This document shows positions 38,192 to 49,671 of a DNA stretch of 64,000 nucleotides, piece by piece. The notes under the pieces were generated by a model, which was given only the letters and a program-made list of their open reading frames with translations, did no database searches and was not told the DNA's origin. Each line of letters starts with the position of its first letter. Within the stretch, counting starts at the first letter, position 1. This DNA is from an uncultured Aliivibrio sp. (GTDB lineage: Bacteria; Pseudomonadota; Gammaproteobacteria; Enterobacterales; Vibrionaceae): contig NZ_CAMLHO010000011.1 in NCBI RefSeq assembly GCF_946479765.1, positions 1 through 64,000 of the forward strand. Direction: 5' to 3'. Position numbers and translations under genes: made by a program.

Positions 38192-39817
38192 CTAGTTAAG
38201 TTGAGGGCCTGCTTTTACTAAGGCCTTACCTTCATCGTTATCTGTGTATTGAGCAAAGTTTTTGATAAAACGCTGTGCAAGATCTTCGGCTTTGCTGTCC
38301 CATTGTAGGGGGTCAGTGTAAGTATCACGCGGATCTAAGATTGAGGTATCAACACCCGGTAGTGATGTTGGAACTTCAAGGTTAAATACTGGGATGTTTT
38401 TGGTTTCAGCATGGTCAATTGACCCATCTAAAATTGCATCAATGATTGCGCGAGTATCTTGGATTGAGATACGTTTACCTGTGCCATTCCAGCCAGTATT
38501 GATGATGTAAGCTTCTGCGCCTGCTGCTTCCATACGTTTAACTAATACTTCAGCGTATTGTGTTGGGTGCAGAGTTAGGAATGCTGCACCAAAAGCCGCA
38601 GAGAAGGTTGGTGTTGGTTCAGTAATCCCTCGTTCAGTACCAGCAAGTTTTGCAGTAAATCCTGAGAGGAAGTGATATTTCGTTTGTTCTGGCGTTAGTT
38701 TTGCTACAGGAGGTAGAACACCAAATGCATCTGCTGTTAAGAAAATAACTTTATTCGCATGGCCTGCTTTTGATACTGGCTTAACGATATTATCAATGTG
38801 ATAAATAGGGTAAGAAACACGAGTGTTTTCTGTTTTTGAACTGTCATCAAAATCAATCGTGCCATCGTTACGAACGGTTACGTTCTCTAACAGCGCATCA
38901 CGACGAATTGCGTTATAAATATCAGGTTCAGCTTCTTTTGATAGGCGAATTGTTTTAGCGTAACAGCCTCCTTCAAAGTTAAAGATGCCATCATCATCCC
39001 AGCCATGCTCATCATCACCAATTAGTTGGCGTTTTGGATCGGTTGATAGTGTGGTTTTACCTGTACCAGATAAACCAAAGAATACCGCTACATCCCCTTC
39101 TTTACCCACGTTTGCAGAGCAGTGCATTGAAGCAATGCCTTTGAGTGGAAGAAGGTAGTTCATCATTGCGAACATGCCTTTTTTCATTTCACCGCCGTAC
39201 CAAGTACCACCGATGATTTGTACGCGCTCTGTTAAGTTGAACGCAACAAAGTTTTCTGAATTTAATCCATGCTCTACGTAATTCGGATTAGTGACTTTAG
39301 CACCGTTCATCACGACAAAATCAGGTTCAAAAGTAGCAAGTTCTTCTTCTGTTGGTCGAATGAACATGTTTTTTACAAAGTGAGCTTGCCATGCAACTTC
39401 AGTAATCACTCGAACACTCAAGCGAGTATCAGGGTTTGCACCACAATAACCATCAATGACAAACAGACGTTTACCTGATAGTTGTTCTGTTACTAAGGCT
39501 TTTAGATCATCCCAAACGGCTGGAGTGATGGCTTTATTGTCGTTTTTACCTTGATCAGACCACCAAAGTGTATTTTTAGTCGTGTCATCTTTAACAATGT
39601 ATTTATCTTTTGGGGAGCGACCAGTAAAGATCCCTGTATCTACCGAAACCGAGCCAAGCTCTGTCATTACACCACGCTCATAGCCTTCTAGGTCTGGACG
39701 TGTTTCTTCTTCAAACAGTTGTTCATAACTTGGATTACGCAGTACGTCAGTAACACCAGTTAGACCATGTTTAGTCAGATCAAGCTGCGTCGCTTTTTTG
39801 TGTTCCATAACAGTCAT
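38192..39817 (-). CDS. pckA: Phosphoenolpyruvate carboxykinase (ATP)
   Basis: A 541-residue enzyme (E. coli 540) for the first committed step of gluconeogenesis, oxaloacetate plus ATP to phosphoenolpyruvate. The ATP loop [13 protein letters not shown] is near 247-259, the metal/kinase segment [22 protein letters not shown] follows, and RSPKDKY near 68 binds substrate. The ATG follows AAGGAGC closely. It stands between hslO and the AsmA-like gene on the minus strand; the 347-bp gap to hslO should hold its promoter, but no clear CRP site was found. Confidence 0.97.
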   Translation of the reverse strand: MTVMEHKKATQLDLTKHGLTGVTDVLRNPSYEQLFEEETRPDLEGYERGVMTELGSVSVDTGIFTGRSPKDKYIVKDDTTKNTLWWSDQGKNDNKAITPAVWDDLKALVTEQLSGKRLFVIDGYCGANPDTRLSVRVITEVAWQAHFVKNMFIRPTEEELATFEPDFVVMNGAKVTNPNYVEHGLNSENFVAFNLTERVQIIGGTWYGGEMKKGMFAMMNYLLPLKGIASMHCSANVGKEGDVAVFFGLSGTGKTTLSTDPKRQLIGDDEHGWDDDGIFNFEGGCYAKTIRLSKEAEPDIYNAIRRDALLENVTVRNDGTIDFDDSSKTENTRVSYPIYHIDNIVKPVSKAGHANKVIFLTADAFGVLPPVAKLTPEQTKYHFLSGFTAKLAGTERGITEPTPTFSAAFGAAFLTLHPTQYAEVLVKRMEAAGAEAYIINTGWNGTGKRISIQDTRAIIDAILDGSIDHAETKNIPVFNLEVPTSLPGVDTSILDPRDTYTDPLQWDSKAEDLAQRFIKNFAQYTDNDEGKALVKAGPQLN

Positions 39818-40102
39818 AGGAGCTCCTTAAAGGAATTTTGTAGGGATTTTAATATTTTTAATATTTTTTAATTATTTATGTTCTGCTAAACATGCTAACA
39901 ATGGGGTAAATTGAAAACAGCGAGATGAATCATAAAATAACCATAAAGTAGTAATGGTTGTTTAATCATCATCACAAAATAGCAATAGCCCTATTCTACT
40001 CTTAAAGAAATCGTTTGCGCTAGATGTAATTGATTATTATTTAAACAAAATTAAGTGTGGATAAGTGGAATAAAAAACGTGGTTTATATCAAATTTAGTT
40101 AT
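39818..40102. promoter_or_regulatory. pckA upstream region
   Basis: This non-coding stretch between the pckA start and the hslO terminator must hold the pckA promoter on the minus strand. It is AT-rich, and no TGTGA-N6-TCACA-like CRP site or clear promoter was found by eye. Confidence 0.4.
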
Positions 40103-40130
40103 AAAAAAAACCAACCTAATGGCTGGCTTT
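40103..40130 (-). terminator. Terminator of hslO
   Basis: On the minus strand AAAGCCAGCC and GGTTGGTTTT form a 10-bp stem with two G-T pairs, loop ATTA, followed by a T-run. Confidence 0.85.
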
Positions 40131-40164
40131 TGCAGTAAATAATTAACTTATTCTATGCGGCAAA

Positions 40165-41040
40165 TTAATGAACGGTGTCATTACCTGTTGTTGCTTCTTC
40201 AAAAATATGAGCAACATCGATACTGTCAAAGTCGTAGCTGGTACCACAGTAGTCACAATGAAGAGAGACCTTACCTTCGGTTTTGACGATGTCATCAACC
40301 TCAGCTCTTTCAATGGTCACAATTGCACCGGCACTGCGTTCACGAGAACAGCCACAGAAGAACTCAACATGTTGAGGTTCAAACAACTGTACTTTATCTT
40401 GGTTGTATAAACGGTACAGTACGTCTTCGCCTTCTAGGCCAAACAGTTCTTCGTTTTTAATGGTATCTGTCAGTTGTTCTAAGTGCTCGAAGTCATCAGC
40501 AGAACCAGTACCGTCTGGCATAACTTGTAGCAACATACCTGCTGCATGAGGTTTGCCTTCAAATTCACCTAGGCGTAACCATAAGCGAGTTTTCAATTGT
40601 TCTGAACGCTCGAAATAACCTTCAAAACATGCCGCTAAATCTTTACCGTCAAGTGCAACAACACCTTGGTAACGCTCACCATCTTTTGGTGCGATAGTAA
40701 TAACTAGGTAACCTTTACCCATTAACTGGTGCAGTGTGGCATCATCAGAAATTTCGCCATCAAAGCGAGCGACACCACGAACTTTTTGATCGTTATCGCC
40801 ATTAATTACCACAAGAGAAACAGGACCGTCACCTTGAAGTTGAAGGGTAATCGAGCCTTCAAATTTTAATGTTGCAGTTAATAGTGTGGTTGCAACTAAT
40901 AGCTCACCCAAAAGATTTTGTACTGCTTTTGGGTATTCCTTGCTAGAAATAATTTGTTGGTAAGCATCATCTAATTGAACCAATTCACCACGAACAGATA
41001 AATCTTCAAATAGGTAGCGATGCAATGTGTTATTTGCCAT
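40165..41040 (-). CDS. hslO: Redox-regulated chaperone Hsp33
   Basis: A 291-residue cytoplasmic holdase that is switched on by oxidation. The zinc-binding redox switch is present: Cys229/Cys231 ([10 protein letters not shown]) and Cys262/Cys265 ([10 protein letters not shown]). The N-terminal chaperone domain is typical ([15 protein letters not shown]). hslR lies 94 bp upstream on the same strand, so the two heat-shock genes probably form an operon. Confidence 0.97.
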   Translation of the reverse strand: MANNTLHRYLFEDLSVRGELVQLDDAYQQIISSKEYPKAVQNLLGELLVATTLLTATLKFEGSITLQLQGDGPVSLVVINGDNDQKVRGVARFDGEISDDATLHQLMGKGYLVITIAPKDGERYQGVVALDGKDLAACFEGYFERSEQLKTRLWLRLGEFEGKPHAAGMLLQVMPDGTGSADDFEHLEQLTDTIKNEELFGLEGEDVLYRLYNQDKVQLFEPQHVEFFCGCSRERSAGAIVTIERAEVDDIVKTEGKVSLHCDYCGTSYDFDSIDVAHIFEEATTGNDTVH

Positions 41041-41134
41041 GAATACTCCAGCAATTGTATTAGAGGGGTTGTCGTTGTTTATAGTATAGCGAAGACAACC
41101 AATATAAATAAGGGATGAAACAGAAAGAGCGAGC

Positions 41135-41536
41135 TTACTGCTGCTTAAATCTCATAATATCACGTCGTTGTTTCTTATCTGGACGTTTATCTGGATGTGG
41201 GCTGCCTAGTGAATTGAGTTTGCGTAATTTTGCATTTTCTTCACGCTGTTTAATGCTGCTTTGTGTTTCTTTGTAAAGTGTTTGTGCAACTGGGGCACCA
41301 CGGCGTTGATCAGACATAATCTCGATGATCACAATGATTTCTTCATTGTTGCCTTGACGAAGTTTTATTTCGGCTCCGACTTCAATCAATTTACTCGGTT
41401 TAGAACGTTGACCATTGTATTGAACTTTACCGCCATCAACCATATTGCGAGCAATGGAGCGGGTCTTATAAAAACGAGCTGCCCAGAGCCATTTATCGAG
41501 TCTTATTCCGTCGCTAGTATTGGATTTGGTACTCAT
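41135..41536 (-). CDS. hslR: Heat-shock protein Hsp15 (S4 RNA-binding domain)
   Basis: A 133-residue protein (E. coli 133) that binds stalled 50S subunits carrying nascent chains and helps recycling. The S4 domain is at about 9-70 ([32 protein letters not shown] region) with a basic C-terminal tail. ATG at 41536 is chosen; an in-frame GTG at 41545 is possible. It precedes hslO. Confidence 0.93.
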   Translation of the reverse strand: MSTKSNTSDGIRLDKWLWAARFYKTRSIARNMVDGGKVQYNGQRSKPSKLIEVGAEIKLRQGNNEEIIVIIEIMSDQRRGAPVAQTLYKETQSSIKQREENAKLRKLNSLGSPHPDKRPDKKQRRDIMRFKQQ

Positions 41537-41720
41537 TGTGTACACCTATTGTCCTATCTCTGTTTATTTAATGGTGTCTGGAATTTTTTTTTCAATCTTT
41601 TGGGGGGAATTAATCAAAATTCATATTCAACGAGAGTCATTAATGATAAATAGTGCTCTAATATAAATTTTTTTCAAATTACGTGATATGGCTACGAGTA
41701 ATTTAATAAAGTTGCGCTAT

Positions 41721-41751
41721 TTGCAGTAATAATACTGCGCTAACTTATAAT
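41721..41751 (+). promoter_or_regulatory. Candidate promoter of the type II secretion operon
   Basis: A consensus TATAAT (41746-41751) is preceded by TTGCAG (41721-41726) at a long 19-bp spacing. Between them lies an inverted repeat GCAGTA-ATAA-TACTGC (41723-41738), possibly a regulator site. The first gene starts 68 bp downstream of the -10. Confidence 0.4.
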
Positions 41752-41818
41752 AAATAGAGACATCAATTATCCTGTAAGTATTAAATACTTTAAGGAAAAA
41801 GAGGAAGATTAGGACTTA

Positions 41819-42727
41819 ATGATAGCTAATATGAAAATCGATAAAATCCCTCAATATTGGTCAGTATATCAATCTACTATATCGAAAGGCCTAACCGTCG
41901 CTTTAGTGGCTTGCTTTGCATGGCTCTGTGGTTCTCTTTTTTGGTCGATATTAGCGCCACAGACCTCGGTATCCCAATGGTCACCAAAGGTTGTTGTTGT
42001 TAATTCATCAGCAAAGAAAAACAGTGATAATTCTTTATCTCCGTTATTAAACGGCCAAGTGTTCGGTCGTTTTAATGCTAAAAAAACAGTAGAACAACCA
42101 AAAGTTGTTGAAGTAAAAGAGGCACCTAAAACAAGATTGAATTTAACGTTGTCTGGTGTGGTGGCGAGTTCTAATCCTGCTTTAAGTTTGGCAGTTATTG
42201 GCAATCGAGGTAAGCAAAACACATACGGTATTGATGAAACCATTGATGATACAAGAGCAATGGTAAAGGCGATAAGTGCTGATCGTATTATTATTTCAAA
42301 TAATGGTCGTGATGAAACCTTGATGCTTGAAGGGCTTGAGTACACCAAAGTATCGACTGAGAAAAATGCAACAGGCGGTTCAGGAACGGTCTTAGGGAAT
42401 AATCGCCAAAATTCAAATCAAGATGAGTTAGATAAAATTCGAAAAGAAATGGCTGAAAACCCACAATCAGTATTGAAGTATATTCGCCTTTCTCAGGTGA
42501 GTAATGATGGGAAGGTTGAAGGCTACCGAGTTAATCCTGGTAAAGACAGGAAATTATTTGACTCAGTAGGTTTAAAACCTGGTGATATTGCAACAAGTTT
42601 AAATGGGATCGATTTAACCGATCCAGCAGCAATGAGTGCATTGTGGAAGAATATGTCAGAAATGACAGAGCTTAATTTAACCGTTCAACGTGACGGACAA
42701 CTACATGACATCTTTATCGGTTTATAA
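41819..42727 (+). CDS. gspC: Type II secretion protein GspC
   Basis: A 302-residue inner-membrane protein that connects the platform with the secretin. It has a short cytoplasmic tail, one TM segment (about 25-47, LTVALVACFAWLCGSLFWSIL), a periplasmic HR domain (LNLTLSGVVASSNPALSLAVIG near 105-126) and a C-terminal PDZ domain (about 215-300, ending LHDIFIGL). It is the first gene of the gspC-N operon. The ATG follows AGGACTTA. Confidence 0.95.
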   Translation: MIANMKIDKIPQYWSVYQSTISKGLTVALVACFAWLCGSLFWSILAPQTSVSQWSPKVVVVNSSAKKNSDNSLSPLLNGQVFGRFNAKKTVEQPKVVEVKEAPKTRLNLTLSGVVASSNPALSLAVIGNRGKQNTYGIDETIDDTRAMVKAISADRIIISNNGRDETLMLEGLEYTKVSTEKNATGGSGTVLGNNRQNSNQDELDKIRKEMAENPQSVLKYIRLSQVSNDGKVEGYRVNPGKDRKLFDSVGLKPGDIATSLNGIDLTDPAAMSALWKNMSEMTELNLTVQRDGQLHDIFIGL

Positions 42728-42759
42728 CGGGTAGATGAGAAAATGAATAAGGGTATATT

Positions 42760-44790
42760 GTGAAAAAGTGGACAGGCAAAGGAGCCTTATTACTTGCGGG
42801 TAGCATGATGTGGACATCGGCTATCGCAAATGACTTTAGTGCCAGCTTTAAAGGAACGGATATTCAAGAGTTCATCAATATTGTTGGTCGAAATCTAGAA
42901 AAGACCATCATTGTTGATCCATCAGTTCGAGGTAAAGTTGATGTTCGTAGTTATGATCTTTTAAATGAAGAGCAATATTACCAATTTTTTCTTAGCGTTT
43001 TAGAAGTCTATGGGTATGCCGTTGTAGAAATGGACAATGGCATTCTTAAAGTGATTAAAGATAAAGATGCAAAAACATCTGCGATTCCTGTGCTTGGCGC
43101 GAAAGACAATGTAACGGGTGACGCTGTGATCACGCGTGTTATTGCGGTTCGTAACGTCTCTGTTCGTGAACTTTCTCCTTTATTACGTCAACTTAATGAT
43201 AATGCGGGTGCGGGTAACGTGGTTCATTATGATCCTGCCAATATCATCATGATCACAGGTCGCGCAGCGGTTGTTAATCGCTTGGCTGAAATTATTGAAC
43301 GTGTTGACCAAGCGGGAGATAAAGGCGTTGAGGTGGTGGAACTGAAAAATGCTTCTGCCGCAGAAATGGTGCGTATTGTTGATGCGTTAAATAAAACTAC
43401 CGACGCTAAAAATACCCCTGCTTTTTTACAACCTAAATTAGTGGCTGATGAGCGTACTAACTCTATTTTGATTTCGGGTGATCCAAAAGTTCGTAATCAT
43501 CTTAAAAAATTAATTAAACAGCTTGATGTTGAAATGGCAACGAAAGGTAATAACCAAGTTGTCTATTTACGTTACGCCAAAGCCGAAGAGTTAGTCGATG
43601 TATTAAAAGGGGTTTCTGATAACCTAACCGCAGGCAAGGGGGGATCTCAAGGCGGAAGTTCAAGTAACCGTAGTGATGTGATGATCTCAGCTCACGTCGA
43701 TACCAATGCGTTAGTAATCACTGCGCCGCCAGATGTTATGCGTGCAGTAAAAGACGTGATTGCTCAGCTAGACATTCGTCGTGCTCAAGTGCTGATAGAG
43801 GCGTTGATCGTTGAATTAGCAGAAGGCGATGGCGTAAACCTTGGTGTGCAATGGGGTAACCTAGAAACGGGTGCGATGGTCCAATACAGCAATACGGGCG
43901 CATCCATTGGTGCCACCATGGTAGGTTTGGAAGAAGCGAAGGATCAACAGAAAGTAGAGTATAAATTAGATAGTAATAATAATCCGGTGCCAGTCCAAAC
44001 AACAACCGAAGGTGATTATACTGCACTTGCTTCGGCGTTAGGCGGCGTTCAAGGTGCTGCTGTTAGTATTATGATGGGCGATTGGGCGGCGTTGGTTACA
44101 GCGGTGTCTACTGATTCAAATTCAAACATTCTGTCGTCTCCAAGCATTACTGTAATGGATAACGGCGAAGCGTCATTTATTGTGGGTGAAGAAGTGCCAG
44201 TACTAACTGGCTCAACTTCTGGCGCAAATAATGACAACCCATTTCAAACCGTTGATCGTAAAGAAGTGGGTATCAAACTTAAAGTAGTACCACAAATTAA
44301 CGAAGGTAACTCGGTTCGTTTAGATATCGAACAAGAAGTTTCTAACGTATTGGGTGCCAATGGTGCAGTTGATGTACGCTTTGCTAAGCGTCAGTTAAAT
44401 ACATCAGTCATGGTTGAAGACGGAAAAATGCTGGTACTTGGTGGTCTAATTGATGAACGTGCAATGGAAAGTGAATCGAAAGTCCCTTTCCTAGGTGATA
44501 TTCCAATTTTAGGTTACTTATTCAAATCAACCAGTACTCAAGTTGAGAAGAAAAACCTAATGATATTCATCAAGCCAACCATTATTCGTGATGGCATGAC
44601 GGCAGATGGTATTACTCAACGTAAATATAACTATATTCGTGCAGAGCAATTGTATAATGCAGAGAAAGGCTTGAAGTTAATGGATGATGCACATATTCCT
44701 GTACTTCCTAAGCTTGGAAAGGACATTCAACACCCTGCTGAGATCCAAGCTTTTTTTGAACAGTTTGATGATGAAGGTAAGGATAAGTAA
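42760..44790 (+). CDS. gspD: Type II secretion secretin GspD
   Basis: A 676-residue outer-membrane secretin with signal peptide ([16 protein letters not shown], cleavage near residue 23), N0-N3 domains ([21 protein letters not shown] onward) and the C-terminal secretin barrel ([10 protein letters not shown] near 480, then [26 protein letters not shown]). It forms the exit channel. It starts with GTG at 42760, six bases after AAGGG, and its stop overlaps the start of gspE by one base. Confidence 0.97.
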   Translation: MKKWTGKGALLLAGSMMWTSAIANDFSASFKGTDIQEFINIVGRNLEKTIIVDPSVRGKVDVRSYDLLNEEQYYQFFLSVLEVYGYAVVEMDNGILKVIKDKDAKTSAIPVLGAKDNVTGDAVITRVIAVRNVSVRELSPLLRQLNDNAGAGNVVHYDPANIIMITGRAAVVNRLAEIIERVDQAGDKGVEVVELKNASAAEMVRIVDALNKTTDAKNTPAFLQPKLVADERTNSILISGDPKVRNHLKKLIKQLDVEMATKGNNQVVYLRYAKAEELVDVLKGVSDNLTAGKGGSQGGSSSNRSDVMISAHVDTNALVITAPPDVMRAVKDVIAQLDIRRAQVLIEALIVELAEGDGVNLGVQWGNLETGAMVQYSNTGASIGATMVGLEEAKDQQKVEYKLDSNNNPVPVQTTTEGDYTALASALGGVQGAAVSIMMGDWAALVTAVSTDSNSNILSSPSITVMDNGEASFIVGEEVPVLTGSTSGANNDNPFQTVDRKEVGIKLKVVPQINEGNSVRLDIEQEVSNVLGANGAVDVRFAKRQLNTSVMVEDGKMLVLGGLIDERAMESESKVPFLGDIPILGYLFKSTSTQVEKKNLMIFIKPTIIRDGMTADGITQRKYNYIRAEQLYNAEKGLKLMDDAHIPVLPKLGKDIQHPAEIQAFFEQFDDEGKDK

Positions 44791-46289
44791 TGGCGAATCT
44801 GCTATTTCCTGACTCTACCGCTATCTTGCGTTTGCCTTTTACGTTTGCAAAAAGGCATTCCGTTGTTATTGAAGCCTGCGCTACGGGATGGGTGTTGTAT
44901 TATGCAATTACCCCATCACCAATGGTGTTGTGTGAAATTCGTCGAGTATGTAAGGCGAGTTTTTCATTAATTCAGCTAACTAAAGATGAGTTTGATACTA
45001 AGGTGACCCAGGTGTATCAGCGTAATTCATCTGAAGCTCAGCAGTTGATGGAAGATATTGGTGCCGATAACGATGACTTCTTTTCTTTAGCGGAAGAGTT
45101 ACCAGATAATGATGATTTATTAGAATCAGAAGACGATGCGCCTATTATTAAATTGATCAATGCCATGCTGGGTGAAGCGATCAAAGAAGGGGCGTCGGAT
45201 ATTCATATTGAGACGTTTGAAAAAGTATTGTCGATCCGCTTCCGAGTTGATGGTGTATTACGTGAGGTTATCAGCCCAAGTCGTAAATTAGCGCCACTAT
45301 TGGTGTCACGTGTAAAAGTGATGTCAAAATTAGACATCGCGGAAAAACGTGTCCCACAAGATGGTCGTATTTCATTACGCATTGGTGGTCGAGCGGTCGA
45401 TGTTCGTGTTTCCACCATGCCTTCTTCTCATGGTGAGCGTGTGGTAATGCGTTTATTGGATAAGAACGCGACACGCCTAGACTTAAACAGTTTAGGGATG
45501 GAAGCTAAGAACCATCAAAACTTTCAACATATTATTAAACGACCTCACGGTATTATTTTGGTTACTGGACCTACAGGTTCGGGTAAATCAACGACCTTAT
45601 ATGCGGGATTAGGGGAATTAGACAGTACTCAATCCAATATTTTAACGGTTGAGGACCCAATCGAATTTGATATTGATGGCATTGGGCAAACGCAAGTAAA
45701 CCCAAAAGTAGACATGACATTTGCTCGTGGGTTACGTGCCATTCTTCGTCAAGATCCCGATGTGGTAATGATTGGTGAGATCCGTGATTTAGAAACCGCA
45801 GCAATTGCAGTTCAAGCCTCCTTAACGGGTCACTTAGTAATGTCGACACTTCACACCAATACTGCGGTTGGTGCGATAACTCGTCTTCGTGATATGGGAA
45901 TTGAGCCTTTCTTAATTTCCTCTTCTTTATTGGGTGTTCTTGCTCAACGTCTGGTTCGTACCTTATGTAAGGAGTGTAAAACCCCTTCTCAAGCCGATGA
46001 CGAGCAGAAAAAACTCTTTTCTTTATCACCATCCGATGATCTCGTGCTCTATAAACCAGTGGGTTGTGAACACTGTAATGGCAAAGGTTATCGTGGGCGT
46101 ACCGGCATTCATGAATTACTGGTTGTCACTGAAAAAGTACAAGAACTAATTCATAAAGAAGCAGGCGAACAAGAGATCGAAAAAGAAGTGCGTAAGAATA
46201 CGCGTGGTATTCAGCAAGATGGTTTATTAAAAGTACAACAAGGTATCACTACGTTAGAAGAGGTGATGCGAGTCACTCGGGAGGGATAA
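44790..46289 (+). CDS. gspE: Type II secretion ATPase GspE
   Basis: A 499-residue cytoplasmic hexameric ATPase that drives pseudopilus assembly. Walker [10 protein letters not shown] is at 260-268, Asp box and Walker B ([14 protein letters not shown]) follow, and the zinc-binding tetracysteine is LCKECK with CEHCNGKGY in the C-terminal domain. An N-terminal domain binds GspL. gspF begins directly after its stop codon. Confidence 0.97.
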   Translation: MANLLFPDSTAILRLPFTFAKRHSVVIEACATGWVLYYAITPSPMVLCEIRRVCKASFSLIQLTKDEFDTKVTQVYQRNSSEAQQLMEDIGADNDDFFSLAEELPDNDDLLESEDDAPIIKLINAMLGEAIKEGASDIHIETFEKVLSIRFRVDGVLREVISPSRKLAPLLVSRVKVMSKLDIAEKRVPQDGRISLRIGGRAVDVRVSTMPSSHGERVVMRLLDKNATRLDLNSLGMEAKNHQNFQHIIKRPHGIILVTGPTGSGKSTTLYAGLGELDSTQSNILTVEDPIEFDIDGIGQTQVNPKVDMTFARGLRAILRQDPDVVMIGEIRDLETAAIAVQASLTGHLVMSTLHTNTAVGAITRLRDMGIEPFLISSSLLGVLAQRLVRTLCKECKTPSQADDEQKKLFSLSPSDDLVLYKPVGCEHCNGKGYRGRTGIHELLVVTEKVQELIHKEAGEQEIEKEVRKNTRGIQQDGLLKVQQGITTLEEVMRVTREG

Positions 46290-47507
46290 ATGGCAGCATT
46301 TGAATACAAAGCCCTCGAAAAAAACGGCAAACAAAAAAAAGGCGTGATGGAAGGTGATAATGCTCGCCAAGTTCGTCAGCGTCTAAAAGAGCAAGGCCTT
46401 ATTCCTGTTGAGGTGATTGAAACTAAATCTAAACAAAAGAAAAATGCATCTCAAGGGCTGAGCTTTAATCGTGGCATTAGCGTGAATGATTTATCGTTAA
46501 TTACACGCCAATTAGCAACCTTAGTTCAAGCTGGTATGCCATTAGAAGAGTGTTTAAAAGCGGTCGCAGAGCAAGGCGAAAAAGCACACATTCGTAATAT
46601 GATGATGGGCGTTCGTTCAAAAGTGATAGAAGGTTATCCATTAGCTGAAAGCTTTGGTGAATACCCTCATGTGTTTGATGATTTGTTTTGTTCCATGGTT
46701 GCTGCGGGTGAAAAATCGGGTCATTTGGATACGGTATTAAACCGCTTAGCTGATTACGCAGAGAACCGTCAAAAGATGCGCAGTAAATTACAACAAGCGA
46801 TGATTTATCCAATCATGCTGACATTAATTGCGATAGCGGTTATCTCCTTTTTGCTTGCTACTGTGGTTCCTAAAATTGTCGATCAGTTTGTGAAAATGGG
46901 ACAAGGGCTACCAACGGTGACTGAAATATTACTGGCTGCCAGTAATTTTGTTGTTCATTGGGGGCTTTTGGTTGTCGTTGCTGTTGTGCTGGTGATTGTT
47001 GGGGTGAAGTGGTTACTGACTAAGCCGCACTTACGTTTAGCGTGGGATAAAAAAGTATTACGACTTCCTGTTATTGGTAAAGTGGTTCGTGGTTTAAATA
47101 CGTCTCGTTTTGCACGTACGCTATCGATCTGTACTTCTAGTGCCATTCCATTATTGGATGGCATGAAAGTCGCAGCAGACGTAATGAGTAATAAATATTT
47201 TAAACAGCAAGTGTTAGAAGCGGCCGATAATGTTCGTGAAGGGGCGAGTTTGCGAATTTCGCTTGAGCAAACAAAGTTGTTTCCACCAATGATGCTGCAT
47301 ATGATTGCCAGTGGTGAACAAAGTGGTGAGTTAGAGCAAATGTTAACGCGCTCGGCAGATAATCAAGATCGTGATTTTGAATCGTTAGTGAACATGGCTC
47401 TAGGTATTTTTGAACCATTGCTTATTGTTTTTATGGCTGGGATCGTTCTCTTCATTGTTGTTGCGACACTGATGCCAATTATCGAATTAAACAATTTAGT
47501 TGGGTAG
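46290..47507 (+). CDS. gspF: Type II secretion platform protein GspF
   Basis: A 405-residue polytopic inner-membrane protein with two related GspF domains (about 70-195 and 270-395) and about three TM segments (near 170-195, 220-245, 370-400). The opening AAFEYKALEKNGKQKKGVMEGD is typical. It forms the platform with GspL and GspM and contacts GspE. Confidence 0.96.
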   Translation: MAAFEYKALEKNGKQKKGVMEGDNARQVRQRLKEQGLIPVEVIETKSKQKKNASQGLSFNRGISVNDLSLITRQLATLVQAGMPLEECLKAVAEQGEKAHIRNMMMGVRSKVIEGYPLAESFGEYPHVFDDLFCSMVAAGEKSGHLDTVLNRLADYAENRQKMRSKLQQAMIYPIMLTLIAIAVISFLLATVVPKIVDQFVKMGQGLPTVTEILLAASNFVVHWGLLVVVAVVLVIVGVKWLLTKPHLRLAWDKKVLRLPVIGKVVRGLNTSRFARTLSICTSSAIPLLDGMKVAADVMSNKYFKQQVLEAADNVREGASLRISLEQTKLFPPMMLHMIASGEQSGELEQMLTRSADNQDRDFESLVNMALGIFEPLLIVFMAGIVLFIVVATLMPIIELNNLVG

Positions 47508-47569
47508 CATTTGCTGCTATCTATTTTTGCTTTTATTTATATAGAATTTTTAACGTTAGGAGTTATTCC

Positions 47570-48019
47570 ATGCAAGTCAATTCAGCTCACCGTAAACAAG
47601 GCGGCTTTACTCTTTTAGAAGTTATGGTTGTTATCGTTATTCTTGGTGTGTTAGCGAGCTTAGTTGTTCCAAACTTACTGGGTAACAAAGAGAAGGCCGA
47701 TCAACAAAAAGCGGTCACCGATATAGTGGCACTAGAGAACTCATTAGATATGTACAAGCTAGATAACAGTGTGTACCCATCAACAGATCAAGGTTTAGAT
47801 GCGTTAGTATCGAAACCATCAGCAACACCTGAGCCTCGTAATTACCGTGCTGATGGTTACATTCGTCGTTTACCAAATGATCCGTGGGACAACGAATACC
47901 AATATCTAAGTCCTGGCGATAACGGCACTATTGATATTTTCTCTCTAGGTGCTGATGGTCAAGAAGGCGGTGAAGGTGTAAATGCAGATATTGGCAACTG
48001 GAACATGCAAGACTTTTAA
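47570..48019 (+). CDS. gspG: Type II secretion major pseudopilin GspG
   Basis: A 149-residue pseudopilin precursor. The prepilin peptidase site is after GG at residues 12-13, giving FTLLEVMVVIVILGVLASLV with the +5 Glu. The C-terminal part holds the calcium-binding loop region (DGQEGGEGVNADIGNW). It has its own ribosome site (TTAGGAG) and a 62-bp gap after gspF. The peptidase GspO/PilD is not encoded here. Confidence 0.97.
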   Translation: MQVNSAHRKQGGFTLLEVMVVIVILGVLASLVVPNLLGNKEKADQQKAVTDIVALENSLDMYKLDNSVYPSTDQGLDALVSKPSATPEPRNYRADGYIRRLPNDPWDNEYQYLSPGDNGTIDIFSLGADGQEGGEGVNADIGNWNMQDF

Positions 48020-48053
48020 TAAGTCGTAAGCTTATATTTAGATAAGAATAGTG

Positions 48054-48647
48054 ATGAAAATAAAACGTGAGGTTGGGTTTACCCTAATCGAAATTATGTT
48101 GGTGTTGGTGCTGCTGTCGGTGAGTTCGATGGCGGTCATCATGAGTTTACCTGAAAGTAGTGACGATCAACTCGAAGAACAAGCCTCACGTTTTTATCAG
48201 TTAGTACAGCTTCTCAATGAGGATGCTTTACTCAACGGGATGGATTACGGCATCTATTTTAATCAAGAGCGACAAGAATATCGCTTTATGACATTGAAAT
48301 CAGATGGTTGGCAGCCTCTTGAGGAAAGTCGCTTTTTTACCGAAGTGAAAATGGAAGATGAGATTACCTTTGAAATGGAACTCGGCGGCTCTGCATGGGC
48401 AGATGATGACCGCTTATTTGAACCTGGCTCTTTGTTTGATGAAGAGATGTTCGCTGATGTTGAAGAAAAGAAAAAACCTAAACCACCCCAAGTAATGGTG
48501 TTATCGAGCGGAGAGGTCACGCCATTTTTTATTCGTTTTTTACCTGCTAATGAGCGTGGCAATGTAGATGATAAAACGTGGTTAATTAAAGTAGATGAAT
48601 CCGGTGTGATTACTCTGATCAAGCCAGGGGAAGAGATTGATGAGTAA
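48054..48647 (+). CDS. gspH: Type II secretion minor pseudopilin GspH
   Basis: A 197-residue pseudopilin with prepilin site VGFTLIEIMLVLVLLS near residues 7-22. The globular C-terminal domain follows a long acidic and proline-rich insert (VEEKKKPKPPQ). Start ATG 48054 is taken; a GTG at 48051 is one codon earlier. It overlaps gspI by 8 bp. Confidence 0.94.
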   Translation: MKIKREVGFTLIEIMLVLVLLSVSSMAVIMSLPESSDDQLEEQASRFYQLVQLLNEDALLNGMDYGIYFNQERQEYRFMTLKSDGWQPLEESRFFTEVKMEDEITFEMELGGSAWADDDRLFEPGSLFDEEMFADVEEKKKPKPPQVMVLSSGEVTPFFIRFLPANERGNVDDKTWLIKVDESGVITLIKPGEEIDE

Positions 48648-49014
48648 TCGTTCTTATCGTTCATTAAATAAGGGTATGACTCTACTTGAGGTGTTGGTTG
48701 CTCTGGCTATCTTTGCTACGGCTGCATTGAGCGTACTTCGCTCTGTAACTCAACACATTAATACCCTAAGTTATCTAGAAGAGAAGACCTTTGCTTCTAT
48801 GGTGATTGACAATCAAATGGCACTAATGATGTTAGATAAGCCACCAACCTCGACTAAAAAAGGGGAAACCGAATTAGCGGGTCAAACATGGTATTGGACT
48901 ATTGCACCAGTGAAAACGACCTCCGATATTTTAAAGTCGGTTGATGTGTCTGTTGCGACAACCAAAGATCAACAATCGCCCTTATTAACGGTAAGAACCT
49001 ATGTTGCGCCGTAG
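48640..49014 (+). CDS. gspI: Type II secretion minor pseudopilin GspI
   Basis: A 124-residue pseudopilin with cleavage site GMTLLEVLVALAIFATAALS near residue 12. GspI, J and K form the tip complex of the pseudopilus. ATG 48640 follows AGGGGA; TTG at 48637 is an alternative. It overlaps gspH (8 bp) and gspJ (14 bp). Confidence 0.95.
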   Translation: MSNRSYRSLNKGMTLLEVLVALAIFATAALSVLRSVTQHINTLSYLEEKTFASMVIDNQMALMMLDKPPTSTKKGETELAGQTWYWTIAPVKTTSDILKSVDVSVATTKDQQSPLLTVRTYVAP

Positions 49015-49669
49015 TTCTAATTATCAGAAGTCACGAGGCTTCACGCTTATTGAAGTGATGGTCGCGATCTCAGTATTTGCCACCTTAAGTTTTTCTGCCT
49101 ATCAAGTGCTAAACCAAGTGCAGCGCAGTAATGAGCAATCATTAGAGAAAAGTGAGCGGATTAAAGCCTTACAACGCAGTTTGGTTTTTTTAGACAATGA
49201 TTTTCGTCAAATAGTCGCGCGACAATTTAGAACCAATGGAGAAAAAGCGGATGGCAAATTGGTGTCAGCTGATGAGTACTTATTGGATTCAGAATCGCAA
49301 GGCATTTTATTTGTTCGTTTGGGATGGAAAAACCCCCAGCAAGCGTTCCCTCGCGGTGAAATTACCAAAGTAGGTTATCGAGTTGTTGAAAATCAACTTG
49401 AACGATTATGGTGGCGCTATCCAGATACGCCAGTAGGACAAAAGCCAGTAGTGACGCCATTAATTGATGGTGTTGATGAGCTAAAGTTTGAGTTCTATGA
49501 TGGTAAAAGCTGGCAAAAAAAATGGCAAATTAAAGATCAATTACCGCAAGCAACTAAGGTGATTGTGACGTTTAAAGATTATGGCGACATTGAACGAATT
49601 TATCTTACCTCTGGTTATAAACTGGATCAAAGTACTCAGAATAGTGATGACGTAGAGGGTGATGGTTGA
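49001..49669 (+). CDS. gspJ: Type II secretion minor pseudopilin GspJ
   Basis: A 222-residue tip pseudopilin with prepilin site RGFTLIEVMVAISVFATLSF near residues 12-32 and a beta-rich C-terminal domain. It starts inside the end of gspI and is followed at once by gspK. Confidence 0.95.
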   Translation: MLRRSSNYQKSRGFTLIEVMVAISVFATLSFSAYQVLNQVQRSNEQSLEKSERIKALQRSLVFLDNDFRQIVARQFRTNGEKADGKLVSADEYLLDSESQGILFVRLGWKNPQQAFPRGEITKVGYRVVENQLERLWWRYPDTPVGQKPVVTPLIDGVDELKFEFYDGKSWQKKWQIKDQLPQATKVIVTFKDYGDIERIYLTSGYKLDQSTQNSDDVEGDG

Positions 49670-49671
49670 GT

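Noticed and set aside
41869..42348. 159-codon frame antisense to gspC
   Set aside because: Shadow of a recognised gene; no ribosome site on the minus strand.
45571..46032. 153-codon frame antisense to gspE
   Set aside because: Lies within the conserved ATPase domain of gspE and shows no domain of its own.
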